Assembly: GCF_014062345.1 (NCBI RefSeq)
Contig: NZ_JACGLS010000001.1
Coordinates: forward strand, 310,001 to 374,000
DNA: 64,000 nt
From: Tenacibaculum pelagium
GTDB taxonomy: Bacteria; Bacteroidota; Bacteroidia; Flavobacteriales; Flavobacteriaceae
Reading direction: 5' to 3'
Position 1 is the first letter of the stretch. Every line of letters begins with the position of its first letter. Of the stretch, positions 51,926 to 60,498 are shown piece after piece. Below the pieces are notes generated by a model, which did not search any database, was not told where the DNA came from, and saw nothing but the letters and a program-made list of their open reading frames with translations. Made by a program: the position numbers and the translations under genes.

Positions 51926-53239
51926 TTACACAATACTAATACGAACCTTCTTATTCTTTAAACGTCGGTTATTTAAATTTTCTATGAGTTGTTTAGCTTC
52001 CGTTACTGGTACTGCAATAAAAGCGCAATCTTGTTTTAACTCGATAACTCCTACTTGCTCTTTGGTTAAATTCCCTTTTTTAAAGAACAACCCAGCGATA
52101 TCTCCTTTTGAGATTTTGTCTTTTCTACCTCCAGAAATAAATAAGGTTTCCCAATAACGTGGTTTCATTTTTTGTTTATTAGAAATATCAACATTCGGGG
52201 CATTTTTAATAAACTCAGGCAAACTTTCTTTTTGCCATTTTAAAATATAAGCGGTTCCTTTTGCGTTAACTCTTGCAGTTCTACCATTTCTATGCGTAAA
52301 CTCTTCTATTCGTTGTGGTAACTCATAATGAATAATATAATTCATTTCTGGAATGTCAATTCCTCTTGCTGCTAAATCTGTCGCTAACAATACTTGACTT
52401 GTTCCATTTCTAAACTTAATCAAAGAACGTTCACGATCTCTTTGTTCCATTCCTCCAGAAAAACAACTATGAGCAATTTTATTCTTAGTTAAAAACTCAC
52501 TTACCTGTTGTATACTATCTTTCAAATTACAAAAAACTATTCCTTGTTGGTTACCAATATGCTGTAATAAATCAACTAAAGTTTGATTTTTATTTTTAGC
52601 TGGAGAAACTACTGTTTTTAAGGTTAACTTTTTTGGTGTTTTACCTGTTAAGTAATTTAATACTGTTGGATTGTTTAAACCTACAAAATTTGGAATTTCA
52701 GCTTCTTGAGTTGCTGATGTTAAAATACGTTTACTAATATTTGGTAATTGGTTGATAATTCCTCTCATTTCGTACTCAAAACCTACTTCTAACGATTTAT
52801 CGAACTCGTCTAAAATTAACGTTTTAATATGATCCTTAGAAAAACGATCGTTAGCAAAATGATCTGCAATTCTACCAGGTGTTCCTATTAAAATACTTGG
52901 TATATGTTTTAACTCTGTTTTATCTTTAGTCATTGAGCGTCCACCGTAAACAGCATTTACTTTTAAACCTGTTCCCATTTCACGAATTACTTGCTCTATT
53001 TGAATCGCTAATTCTCTTGATGGCACTAAAATTAATACTTGAACTTCCTTTTTATCAGGATCAATTAATTTTAATACTGGTAATAAAAAACTTAACGTTT
53101 TACCAGTTCCTGTAGGAGAAAGAATAATTGTATTTGTTGTTTTATCAACTGTTGAAATAGCATTCTGCTGCATTTCATTTAATTCATAGATATTTAGTTT
53201 TACTAAAATATCTTCTTGCGTTTTTATCGTACTTGCCAT
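51926..53239 (-). CDS. DEAD-box RNA helicase, DbpA-like, with DEFD motif II
   Basis: 437 residues. Motif I SPTGTGKTLSF near residue 40, PSREL, GTPGR, motif II LILDEFDKSLE near 140 (DEFD where DEAD is expected), motif III TSATQE, ATDLAARGID and HRNGRTARV (VI) near 300. A C-terminal DbpA-type RNA-binding domain (about 360-437) has ETLFISGGRKDKISKGDIAG. It probably remodels rRNA during ribosome assembly. Substitution of Ala by Phe in motif II is unusual but in frame, and other family members in Flavobacteriaceae share it as I remember. Own promoter. Confidence 0.9.
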   Translation of the reverse strand: MASTIKTQEDILVKLNIYELNEMQQNAISTVDKTTNTIILSPTGTGKTLSFLLPVLKLIDPDKKEVQVLILVPSRELAIQIEQVIREMGTGLKVNAVYGGRSMTKDKTELKHIPSILIGTPGRIADHFANDRFSKDHIKTLILDEFDKSLEVGFEYEMRGIINQLPNISKRILTSATQEAEIPNFVGLNNPTVLNYLTGKTPKKLTLKTVVSPAKNKNQTLVDLLQHIGNQQGIVFCNLKDSIQQVSEFLTKNKIAHSCFSGGMEQRDRERSLIKFRNGTSQVLLATDLAARGIDIPEMNYIIHYELPQRIEEFTHRNGRTARVNAKGTAYILKWQKESLPEFIKNAPNVDISNKQKMKPRYWETLFISGGRKDKISKGDIAGLFFKKGNLTKEQVGVIELKQDCAFIAVPVTEAKQLIENLNNRRLKNKKVRISIV

Positions 53240-53273
53240 AATCCTTTTATATCTATGAAATTTATTTCGATAG

Positions 53274-53281
53274 CAAAGATA
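53274..53281 (-). promoter_or_regulatory. -7 promoter element for DbpA-like helicase (TATCTTTG)
   Basis: Perfect TAnnTTTG on the minus strand, 34 bases before the start codon at 53239. Confidence 0.6.
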
Positions 53282-53331
53282 GGTAGTCTATACAAAGGTT
53301 TTAATAAAAAGAACTATTAAGTATAAATACA

Positions 53332-53991
53332 CTAGGAAGTTTTTCCTGTCTTAATATATTTTACAGCATTTTCTATAGACCTTGCTTTAGCTTTTAACAA
53401 TGTTTTGGTAAAATCAAACATAAAAACTGAACTCTCTCCAATAGCGTCAAACTCTAATAACTGTTTTTGTTTTTTAATATCATAAACAGCAAATTTTGTT
53501 GTTACAACACAAAATTCTGTAGAATTATGCTGCCCAAAACTTCCAGGTCCAAATCCTGGAGAATAAGAAGTTACTATTCTATTATCTATTTTAAAACCCT
53601 TTATATAAAACAAATAATTCTGATTAGTATTTAAAAATAATAAATTTATGCTATTCTGATTTCCTGCATTATATCCTTCTGCTAATAAATCCCAATTTTT
53701 ATTAGCATCAATTTCTACTTTTGAATACTGATTGTTAAGTTTTATATATGTTCGAAATTCATTTAAATATGATTCTAAAAATGCTTTATCAGTTTTAAAA
53801 TTTTTCTCGAACGTTTTTTTAAAGTTGTTTAATTCTACTTTATCATTACCTGCTATTAAAATTTGTTTGGTACTAGATTTATCAATCTCCCCTGTTTTAA
53901 CAACATTATTTATATAATGCCTTGTTGGCATACAAGAACTTAAAAATAAAGTAATAAATAATAGTATAAGTATGTGTTTATTGTTTTTCAT
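53332..53991 (-). CDS. Lipoprotein of unknown function
   Basis: 219 residues. Lipoprotein signal (LFLSSC, Cys20). The mature part contains SSTKQILIAGNDKVELNNFK, a polar helix region, and YIKGFKIDNRIVTSYSPGFG. No known domain. Predicted to sit at the periplasmic face of a membrane. It is divergent from the miaE operon and lies upstream of the DbpA-like helicase gene on the same strand. Confidence 0.6.
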   Translation of the reverse strand: MKNNKHILILLFITLFLSSCMPTRHYINNVVKTGEIDKSSTKQILIAGNDKVELNNFKKTFEKNFKTDKAFLESYLNEFRTYIKLNNQYSKVEIDANKNWDLLAEGYNAGNQNSINLLFLNTNQNYLFYIKGFKIDNRIVTSYSPGFGPGSFGQHNSTEFCVVTTKFAVYDIKKQKQLLEFDAIGESSVFMFDFTKTLLKAKARSIENAVKYIKTGKTS

Positions 53992-54069
53992 AGCAAATGA
54001 GTTAAAAAATCGATGGCAATAATAAAAACTTTATCATTTAAAAACAACATAAAGCTTTCTCCTTTTTTA

Positions 54070-54077
54070 TAACTTTG
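54070..54077 (+). promoter_or_regulatory. -7 promoter element for miaE (TAACTTTG)
   Basis: Perfect TAnnTTTG, 17 bases before the ATG at 54095. Confidence 0.65.
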
Positions 54078-54094
54078 CGCTTTCAAATACAATT

Positions 54095-54676
54095 ATGTTA
54101 GGATTAAAATTCGAAACTGAAACTTCTTGGGCAGATATTGCCAAAGATAACTTACAACAAATATTAACAGATCATGCATTTTTAGAGCAAAAAGCGGCAT
54201 CAAATGCTGTTTCTTTAATTATCAACTATTCTGAAGAAACAGAATTAGTGCAAAGCATGAGTGCAATTGCTATTGAAGAAATGGAGCATTTTAAAATGGT
54301 ACATGATTTTATGGTTAAACGTGGAATGGTTTTAGGTAGAGAGCAAAAAAACGATTATGCTATTCAGTTACAAAAGTTCTTTACTAAAACTAAAGATCGT
54401 ACTGAAGCTTTAATTCAACGTTTGTTAATTGCCGCTTTAATAGAAGCTAGAAGTTGTGAGCGTTTTAAAGTTTTTTCTGAAAATATGGAAGACGAAGAGT
54501 TATCGAAATTCTATAAAGACTTAATGATTTCTGAAGCGAATCATTATACTATATTTTTAGGATTTGCTCGTCAATATCAAGATAGAGAAATTGTAGATAA
54601 GAAATGGAATGATTTAATTGCTTTTGAAGCTGAAATGATGAGAAACCGTGGAACTGTTGCTAAAATCCATGGATAA
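54095..54676 (+). CDS. miaE: tRNA-(ms2io6A)-hydroxylase
   Basis: 193 residues, the usual length. Ferritin-like di-iron protein: DHAFLEQKAASNAVSLIINY, IAIEEMEHFKMVHDFM with the ExxH ligand pair near residue 65, LIEARSCERFKVF with the third Glu, and ISEANHYTIFLGFA (ExxH) near 145. It hydroxylates the isopentenyl group of ms2i6A37 in tRNA using O2. Its activity requires the upstream modification enzymes MiaA and MiaB, not in this window. The DUF4268 gene starts on its stop codon (TAATG). Confidence 0.92.
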   Translation: MLGLKFETETSWADIAKDNLQQILTDHAFLEQKAASNAVSLIINYSEETELVQSMSAIAIEEMEHFKMVHDFMVKRGMVLGREQKNDYAIQLQKFFTKTKDRTEALIQRLLIAALIEARSCERFKVFSENMEDEELSKFYKDLMISEANHYTIFLGFARQYQDREIVDKKWNDLIAFEAEMMRNRGTVAKIHG

Positions 54677-55113
54677 TGTTTAGTAAAGAAGAATCAGCTC
54701 GCTTACGAAAAGAATTTTGGACTAGTTTCGGAAAATCTTTTCCAAGAAAGTGGTTATTATACAATACTAAAATAAAAGGGTTTGCTTTTAAATTTCAAGC
54801 AGATCGTAAAAACGCATCTGTATGTTTAGATTTCGAAAACCCAGATGATGTTGCTAATGAATTATTATACGATCAGTTATTAGCATTAAAAAAGATTTTA
54901 GAAACTGAATATTTACCTGAAGTAATATATCACGATAGTTTTGAGTTAGATAATCGAAAAATTATCCGTCGTATTTATGTTCCTTTTGATAAAAAGTTTA
55001 GCATTCATAATAAAAATACTTGGAGAGATTGTTATGAGTTTTATGTTGAAACCATGGAACAATTTGAGTTATTTTATTATGAATATGAAGACTTTATAAA
55101 ACAAGCTATATAA
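54676..55113 (+). CDS. DUF4268 domain protein
   Basis: 145 residues: RLRKEFWTSFGKSFPRKWLL near the N-terminus, then an alternating strand/helix region with CLDFENPDD, ending in an acidic-aromatic helix. The DUF4268 domain is often attached to restriction-type nuclease proteins and here stands alone. No nuclease motif is seen. It is translationally coupled to miaE (TAATG), an arrangement I recall from other Flavobacteriaceae. Role unknown. Confidence 0.75.
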   Translation: MFSKEESARLRKEFWTSFGKSFPRKWLLYNTKIKGFAFKFQADRKNASVCLDFENPDDVANELLYDQLLALKKILETEYLPEVIYHDSFELDNRKIIRRIYVPFDKKFSIHNKNTWRDCYEFYVETMEQFELFYYEYEDFIKQAI

Positions 55114-55146
55114 AAAAACGCCTCTAAAAGGCGTTTTTCTTTTTTA
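55114..55146. terminator. bidirectional terminator
   Basis: AAAAACGCCT-CTAAA-AGGCGTTTTT followed by CTTTTTT, between the convergent DUF4268 and DUF4870 genes. Confidence 0.88.
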
Positions 55147-55155
55147 AAATATATA

Positions 55156-55494
55156 CTAACTAAAAAATTGTATGCTTAAAGGATAGCTAGGTTCTTCGTT
55201 ATTACTGGCTTTTACAGCATTAATTATTGGAAAAATAAAATAGAAGATTCCAATTACAACAAAACCTAATAGTCCTAAACCAAAAAGCAAAACTAATGGA
55301 ATACATAATAATACGTATAAAAACATTGAAATTCTAAAATTTATAATTGCTTTTCCATGTTTATCCATTCCTAAAACTTCATCCTTCTTTACTGCCCATA
55401 ATAGTAATGGTACAATCAATCCTCCTATTCCAGTTATAAAGTCTAATAATTGACTTAAATGAGTTATTACTAATAGTTGCTTGTTCTTCTTCAT
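55156..55494 (-). CDS. DUF4870-type membrane protein
   Basis: 112 residues, three hydrophobic segments (about 8-33, 52-72, 76-96). The pattern LLVITHLSQLLDFITGIGGL, then KDEVLGMDKHGKAIINFRIS, is the DUF4870 layout. Integral membrane protein, function unknown. Divergent from the CAP-domain lipoprotein gene, convergent with DUF4268. Confidence 0.8.
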   Translation of the reverse strand: MKKNKQLLVITHLSQLLDFITGIGGLIVPLLLWAVKKDEVLGMDKHGKAIINFRISMFLYVLLCIPLVLLFGLGLLGFVVIGIFYFIFPIINAVKASNNEEPSYPLSIQFFS

Positions 55495-55632
55495 GGTTAA
55501 TGTGGTATTGGTTTATTATATGACGAATATTCTCTTATTTTGTTACACTTTACATTATTTTTACCTCACAGGAAAAACACCCTTTTTGCTAAAAATCAGC
55601 GTTTTAACTTTTTTCAATTCAATAATTCGTTA

Positions 55633-55640
55633 TATATTTG
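55633..55640 (+). promoter_or_regulatory. -7 promoter element for CAP-domain gene (TATATTTG)
   Basis: Perfect TAnnTTTG, 35 bases before ATG 55676. It supports this start over the frame opening at 55481, which would read through the promoter. Confidence 0.65.
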
Positions 55641-55675
55641 ACCAGATTTTTTTAAAACCCCTAACCCCCAAAATA

Positions 55676-56173
55676 ATGAATAACCATCCCCTAAGGTTAT
55701 TAGTAGTGTTATGTGCACTAGTTTTAACATCATGTTCATCGAGCAATGAAATCGAATTGGCTGAAAACACTCCAGAAGTGACTACTACAATCAGCGAAAA
55801 AGCAATAGAATCAGATATTTTAAGTCGTATTAATGATTACAGAGTTAGTAATGGTTTTTCTCCATTAGACAAGCTACAAACGATTAAAACTCAAACTAAT
55901 AATCATACAAACTATATGATTGATAAGAATGAGGTATCTCATGACTTTTTCTTCCAACGCAAAGAATATTTAACAAAAAATGCTAGCGCAATTGGTGTTG
56001 GTGAAAATGTAGCTTACGGATATTCTTCTGCAGAATCTGTAGTTAACGCGTGGATAAAAAGTGAAGGTCATAAAAAGAACATTGAGGGTGATTTTACTCA
56101 CTTTGATGTTACTGCTGAAAAAAGTGCAGATGGTAAATGGTACTTTACTAATATCTTTGTTAAGAAATCATAA
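55676..56173 (+). CDS. CAP-domain (SCP/PR1-like) lipoprotein
   Basis: 165 residues from ATG 55676, where a lipoprotein signal starts (VVLCALVLTSC, Cys20). The mature part is a CAP domain: ILSRINDYRVSNGFSPLDKL, NHTNYMIDKNEVSHDFF with a putative metal/active His, VGENVAYGYSSAESVVNAWI, and GHKKNIEGDFTHFDV with the second His. Bacterial CAP proteins are extracytoplasmic, and their activity is mostly unknown. Single gene ending close to the convergent acs gene. Confidence 0.88.
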   Translation: MNNHPLRLLVVLCALVLTSCSSSNEIELAENTPEVTTTISEKAIESDILSRINDYRVSNGFSPLDKLQTIKTQTNNHTNYMIDKNEVSHDFFFQRKEYLTKNASAIGVGENVAYGYSSAESVVNAWIKSEGHKKNIEGDFTHFDVTAEKSADGKWYFTNIFVKKS

Positions 56174-56177
56174 GTAG

Positions 56178-58085
56178 TTACAACCTATCATCAATAATAC
56201 TTTGTACAACTTCAGGGTTTAGAAGTGTAGATACATCTCCTAAATTATCTAGTTCATTATGTGCTATCTTACGTAAAATACGTCGCATAATTTTACCTGA
56301 TCGTGTTTTAGGAAGCCCAACAGTAAATTGAATTTTATTTAACTTAGCTATTGGTCCGATGTGCTCAGTAATAATTTGATTAATTTCTTTACGTAAGTTA
56401 TCATGATTTCTACTTTCACCTACATCTTTTAAAATTACGTAACCGTACAAGGCATTTCCTTTTACATCATGCGGAAAGCCTACAATGGCACTTTCAGCTA
56501 CTGCAGGGTGTTCATTTATTGCATCTTCTATAGGTGCTGTTCCTAAATTATGACCTGATACGATAATTACATCATCTACTCTACCTGTAATTCGATAATA
56601 ACCTACTTCATCTCTTAAAGCACCATCTCCTGTAAAATACTTATTTTCAAAAGCTGAAAAGTAAGTATCCTTATATCGCTGATGATTGCCCCAAATTGTT
56701 CTTGCCATCGATGGCCATGGATACTTTACACATAAACGACCATCTACTTGATTTCCTTTTATTTCTTCTCCATTTTCATCCATTAATGCTAATTGTACTC
56801 CCGGTAATGGTAGCGTAGCATACGTTGGTTTTGTTGGAGTTATATAAGGCATTGGAGAAATCATCATTCCTCCTGTTTCTGTTTGCCACCAAGTATCTAC
56901 TATTGGGCTTTTCTTTTTTCCTACATTATCATTATACCAATGCCAAGCTTCTTCATTTATAGGTTCTCCAACGGTTCCTAAAACTTTTAAAGAAGATAAA
57001 TCATATTGGTCTACAAAGTCTAATTTTTCTTTTGCTAAGGACCTAATAGCAGTTGGTGCAGTGTAAAACTGATTTACTTTATGCTTTTCTACAATTTCCC
57101 AGAAGCGTCCAAAATCAGGGTAACTCGGTACACCTTCAAACATTACAGTAGTAGCTCCATTAGCTAAAGGTCCATATACAATATAACTATGCCCTGTTAT
57201 CCAACCAATATCAGCTGTACACCAATACACATCGTTTTCTTTATAATTAAATACATTTTTAAAAGTATATGCCGTATAAATCATGTACCCAGCAGTAGTG
57301 TGTAGCATTCCTTTCGGACTACCTGTTGAACCTGAAGTATATAAAATAAATAGTGGATCTTCTGCATCCATTATTTCTGGCTCACAATTTTCTGAAGCTT
57401 CATCTAACAAAGGTTGTAACCATTTATCACGATTTTCTTTCATATTAATTTCTGAGTCGATTCGTTTAGCAACTAAAACTGTATCAATACACTCACAACT
57501 TTCTATAGCTTCATCAACAATTCCTTTTAAATCGATTGTTTTTGCTCCTCTATAAGAACCATCAGAAGTAATTACCATTTTAGCTTCGCAATCGTTTATT
57601 CTTGTTGACAATGCTGTTGAAGAAAACCCTGCAAATACAACCGAATGTACAGCTCCAATACGAGCACAAGCTAAAACAGATATTGCTAATTCAGGAATCA
57701 TAGGCAAATAAATACAGACCCTATCTCCTTTTTTAATTCCATTTTCTTTTAAAACATTGGCAAACTTACATACTCTTTTATGCAATTCTTTATACGATAT
57801 ATGTTCAGCTCGTTCATCAGGGTTATTAGGCTCTAATAAAATCGCTGTTTTATCTCCTCTAATTTGTAAATGACGATCGATACAATTCTCTGTAATATTT
57901 AATTTTGCTCCTTCAAACCATTTAATTTCTGGTTTTGAGAAATCGTAACTTAAAACATTATTCCATTTTTTTCTCCAAACAAAATGCTCTTCAGCAATTT
58001 CTTCCCAAAACAATTCTGGGTTTCTTACTGATTTTCTATATACCTGAAAATATTCTTCTAAAGTTTTAACGTGATAGTTACTCAT
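56178..58085 (-). CDS. acs: Acetyl-CoA synthetase
   Basis: 635 residues. ANL-superfamily enzyme that forms acetyl-CoA from acetate, ATP and CoA through acetyl-AMP. Seen: an N-terminal YHVKTLEEYFQVYRKSV, ILYTSGSTGSPKGMLHT (P-loop) near residue 250, DIGWITGHSYIVYGPL, VDTWWQTETGGMM near 395 and the C-terminal GLPKTRSGKIMRRILRKIA, whose Lys near 597 is the catalytic residue regulated by acetylation in related enzymes. Length is typical. Single gene, divergent from the TauE gene. Confidence 0.96.
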   Translation of the reverse strand: MSNYHVKTLEEYFQVYRKSVRNPELFWEEIAEEHFVWRKKWNNVLSYDFSKPEIKWFEGAKLNITENCIDRHLQIRGDKTAILLEPNNPDERAEHISYKELHKRVCKFANVLKENGIKKGDRVCIYLPMIPELAISVLACARIGAVHSVVFAGFSSTALSTRINDCEAKMVITSDGSYRGAKTIDLKGIVDEAIESCECIDTVLVAKRIDSEINMKENRDKWLQPLLDEASENCEPEIMDAEDPLFILYTSGSTGSPKGMLHTTAGYMIYTAYTFKNVFNYKENDVYWCTADIGWITGHSYIVYGPLANGATTVMFEGVPSYPDFGRFWEIVEKHKVNQFYTAPTAIRSLAKEKLDFVDQYDLSSLKVLGTVGEPINEEAWHWYNDNVGKKKSPIVDTWWQTETGGMMISPMPYITPTKPTYATLPLPGVQLALMDENGEEIKGNQVDGRLCVKYPWPSMARTIWGNHQRYKDTYFSAFENKYFTGDGALRDEVGYYRITGRVDDVIIVSGHNLGTAPIEDAINEHPAVAESAIVGFPHDVKGNALYGYVILKDVGESRNHDNLRKEINQIITEHIGPIAKLNKIQFTVGLPKTRSGKIMRRILRKIAHNELDNLGDVSTLLNPEVVQSIIDDRL

Positions 58086-58150
58086 CTGTGTTGGTCAATA
58101 ATTTTAGCCAACTAATCTACAAAAATCATTTATAAGAATTAAAATTCTAA

Positions 58151-58158
58151 TATATTTG
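58151..58158 (+). promoter_or_regulatory. -7 promoter element for TauE gene (TATATTTG)
   Basis: Perfect TAnnTTTG ending five bases before the ATG at 58164, so the transcript would be leaderless or nearly so. Confidence 0.6.
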
Positions 58159-58163
58159 ATTCA

Positions 58164-58940
58164 ATGGAAATTTTGCTTGAAACTCTTACTTGTAATTGGC
58201 ATATTATTTTGCTCTTTTTTACCGTTGCTATTTTATATTCATCTGTAGGTTTTGGTGGTGGATCTAGCTATTTAGCAATTCTAGCACTAACAGGTATAGC
58301 TTTTACGCAAATTAGAGCAACTGCATTATTGTGTAATATTGTAGTAGTTTCTGGGAATGTTTGGCTATTCTATCAACAGAAAATATTTAATTGGAAAAAA
58401 GTGATTCCGTTAGTTTTATTTAGTATTCCGTTAGCTTTTGTTGGTGGCTATTTAAAAATAAATCAAACATTCTTCTTTATTCTTTTAGGAGTTACACTTT
58501 TGTTCGCTGCAATTTCTATGTGGATATCAAAAAGATTTGTTTCTTCTAATAAAGAGTCAAATAATAAAATAAGTCCTGTTAAAAATGCTAGCTACGGCGG
58601 ATTAATTGGTTTTATTTCAGGAATGGTTGGTATTGGTGGAGGAATTTTCTTAGCTCCACTACTCCATTTAACCAATTGGGATACTCCTAAAAAAATCGCT
58701 GCAACAGCTAGTTTTTTTATTTTGGTAAACTCAATTGCTGGATTGATTGGTCAATACTCAAATCCTAATTTCATGATTGATTGGAACTTGACTTCTATTT
58801 TGTTGATTACTGTTTTTATTGGAGGCCAAATTGGAAGTAGATTGAGTAACAAATTATTTACCCCTATTCAACTAAAAAAGGCAACCGCTATATTGATTGC
58901 CTTTGTTAGTATTCGTATTTTAGTTAAGTATTTATTTTAA
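58164..58940 (+). CDS. TauE/SafE family anion exporter
   Basis: 258 residues, about eight transmembrane helices in two related halves, each opened by a Gly-rich motif: YSSVGFGGGSSYLAILALTG near residue 25 and GFISGMVGIGGGIFLAPLLH near 150. The family exports sulphite, sulphoacetate or related anions across the inner membrane. Substrate not predictable. Its 3' end overlaps dps by four bases. Confidence 0.88.
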   Translation: MEILLETLTCNWHIILLFFTVAILYSSVGFGGGSSYLAILALTGIAFTQIRATALLCNIVVVSGNVWLFYQQKIFNWKKVIPLVLFSIPLAFVGGYLKINQTFFFILLGVTLLFAAISMWISKRFVSSNKESNNKISPVKNASYGGLIGFISGMVGIGGGIFLAPLLHLTNWDTPKKIAATASFFILVNSIAGLIGQYSNPNFMIDWNLTSILLITVFIGGQIGSRLSNKLFTPIQLKKATAILIAFVSIRILVKYLF

Positions 58941-59407
58941 CCCAACCAAGCATTCATCATCCAAAGTGTTTTTTCTTGTTCTGAGATAAAATCACTCATC
59001 ATAGAATTTGTTCCTTCATCATCTGCTTCATCAGACAATTCTAATATAGATCGTTCTATTTTTAATAATTCAGCTAATGAAGTAACTACTAATTTCACAG
59101 CTTCTTCATCATTAGAAATATTTTTACCTACAGGAACTGAAGCTAACTTTGTATAATCGTTAAAAGTATGTAATGGTGTTCCATGCAGTGTTAAAATACG
59201 CTCTGCTATCATATCAACTTTTTCCTGAGCATCAGTATAAAACTCTTCAAATTTTACATGTAATTCAAAAAAGTTCTTTCCTTTAATATTCCAGTGTAAT
59301 CCTCTTACATTCTGATAATATACTTGAAAGTTTGCTAATAGTGTATTTAACTCATTTACTAACCCTATAGTTTTCTCTTTATCTAACCCTAAAATTGTTG
59401 TGCTCAT
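58937..59407 (-). CDS. dps: Dps-family ferritin-like DNA-protection protein
   Basis: 156 residues, usual length. The intersubunit ferroxidase site is visible: NVRGLHWNIKGKNFFELHVK, then EFYTDAQEKVDMIAERIL (His, His, Asp, Glu ligands near residues 40-70). Dodecamer that oxidises Fe(II) with H2O2 and stores the iron; some members bind DNA. The N-terminus is short and not very basic, so DNA binding is doubtful. It is divergent from oxyR, with a LysR-type box between them placed for activation of dps. Confidence 0.93.
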   Translation of the reverse strand: MSTTILGLDKEKTIGLVNELNTLLANFQVYYQNVRGLHWNIKGKNFFELHVKFEEFYTDAQEKVDMIAERILTLHGTPLHTFNDYTKLASVPVGKNISNDEEAVKLVVTSLAELLKIERSILELSDEADDEGTNSMMSDFISEQEKTLWMMNAWLG

Positions 59408-59442
59408 TGTTTTTCTTTTTTATTGTTCTTGTTTTACACTCA

Positions 59443-59450
59443 CAAAATTA
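59443..59450 (-). promoter_or_regulatory. -7 promoter element for dps (TAATTTTG)
   Basis: Perfect TAnnTTTG on the minus strand, 35 bases before the dps ATG and 31 bases from the centre of the OxyR box. Confidence 0.65.
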
Positions 59451-59467
59451 TTTCAATTTTAACTGCA

Positions 59468-59494
59468 AAAACTATAAATTTCATTGATAGTTTT
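59468..59494. promoter_or_regulatory. LysR-type (OxyR) operator between dps and oxyR
   Basis: AAAACTAT-N11-ATAGTTTT, a perfect 8-base inverted repeat with the T-N11-A core used by LysR-family regulators. It lies about -43 from the predicted dps start and over the -33 region of oxyR, the position expected for activation of dps and self-repression. Confidence 0.75.
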
Positions 59495-59496
59495 AA

Positions 59497-59504
59497 TATC
59501 TTTA
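59497..59504 (+). promoter_or_regulatory. Near-match -7 element for oxyR (TATCTTTA)
   Basis: One mismatch to TAnnTTTG, 16 bases before the oxyR ATG, and only two bases past the LysR box. Confidence 0.45.
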
Positions 59505-59520
59505 TCAAAAATTTTTATAG

Positions 59521-60462
59521 ATGACTATTACACAACTAAAATATACACTTGCTGTTGCCGAATATAAAAACTTTACCATTGCTGCTGAACATTGTTTTGT
59601 TACCCAGCCAACTTTGAGTATGCAAATTCAAAAATTAGAAGATGAATTGGATGCTAAAATATTTAATCGTTCTAAAAAACCTATAGAGTTAACAGAAGTA
59701 GGTAAGAGAATTGTTGAGCAAGCAAAAGTTATTGTTGATGAAAGTAATCGCATTATTGATATTGTTCATCAACAAAAAGGATATGTTGGCGGTGAATTTA
59801 AACTAGGAATAATACCTACTATAATGCCGACATTACTTCCAATGTTCTTAAAAACATTTAGTAAAAACTATCCGAAGGTTCAATTAATTATTGAAGAATT
59901 AACTACTGAAGAAATTGTACGTAAATTAACTGATGGTCATATCGATGCTGCATTAGCTGCTACCCCGTTAGAAAATGAAGCAATAAAAGAACGTGTTTTG
60001 TATTACGAACCTTTTGTAGGATTGATTCCTAATGAGCATCGTTTATATGAAAAAACAAAAATAAATGTTGAAGATTTAGAAGTTGATGATATTCTTCTTT
60101 TAGAAGATGGTCATTGTTTTAAAGATAGTGTTATCAATCTATGTAGAACAAACAAACGAAGCTCTACCAATCACTTTCAATTAGAAAGTGGGAGTTTTGA
60201 TACTTTAATTAAGCTTTCTAAAGATGGATTAGGAATGACTTTATTGCCTTATTTAAACACTTTAGATTTAAATGAAAAAGACAGAGAACATTTAAGAGAA
60301 TTTGAAACACCTCCACCGGCAAGGGAAGTGAGTTTAATCTATCATAAATCACAATTAAAAATGCAGTTAATAGAAGCTCTTAAAAGCACTATTGATGGAG
60401 TTATTAGAGGTGCAATTGCTTTTAGTGATGTTGAAATTATTAGTCCGCTAAACAAAATGTAA
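59521..60462 (+). CDS. oxyR: Hydrogen-peroxide-responsive LysR-type activator
   Basis: 313 residues. N-terminal winged helix (YTLAVAEYKNFTIAAEHCFV, then TQPTLSMQIQKLEDEL) and a periplasmic-binding-like sensor domain (about 90-300). The redox motif reads EDGHCFKDSVINLC: the two cysteines fall at residues 199 and 208, the same numbers as the peroxide-sensing pair in E. coli OxyR. GSFDTLIKLSKDGLGMTLLP follows as in OxyR. Activated by H2O2 through a disulphide. It is divergent from dps with a shared T-N11-A box and ends at a terminator. Confidence 0.94.
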   Translation: MTITQLKYTLAVAEYKNFTIAAEHCFVTQPTLSMQIQKLEDELDAKIFNRSKKPIELTEVGKRIVEQAKVIVDESNRIIDIVHQQKGYVGGEFKLGIIPTIMPTLLPMFLKTFSKNYPKVQLIIEELTTEEIVRKLTDGHIDAALAATPLENEAIKERVLYYEPFVGLIPNEHRLYEKTKINVEDLEVDDILLLEDGHCFKDSVINLCRTNKRSSTNHFQLESGSFDTLIKLSKDGLGMTLLPYLNTLDLNEKDREHLREFETPPPAREVSLIYHKSQLKMQLIEALKSTIDGVIRGAIAFSDVEIISPLNKM

Positions 60463-60467
60463 ATCAT

Positions 60468-60497
60468 AAAAAAATCCCGCTCTAGCGGGATTTTTTA
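60468..60497. terminator. bidirectional terminator oxyR/SulP
   Basis: AAAAAATCCCGC-TCTA-GCGGGATTTTTT between convergent genes. Confidence 0.92.
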
Positions 60498-60498
60498 T

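Noticed and set aside
55481..55675. Long N-terminal extension of the CAP-domain protein
   Set aside because: The lipoprotein signal peptide begins at ATG 55676 and a perfect -7 element at 55633 lies inside the extension.
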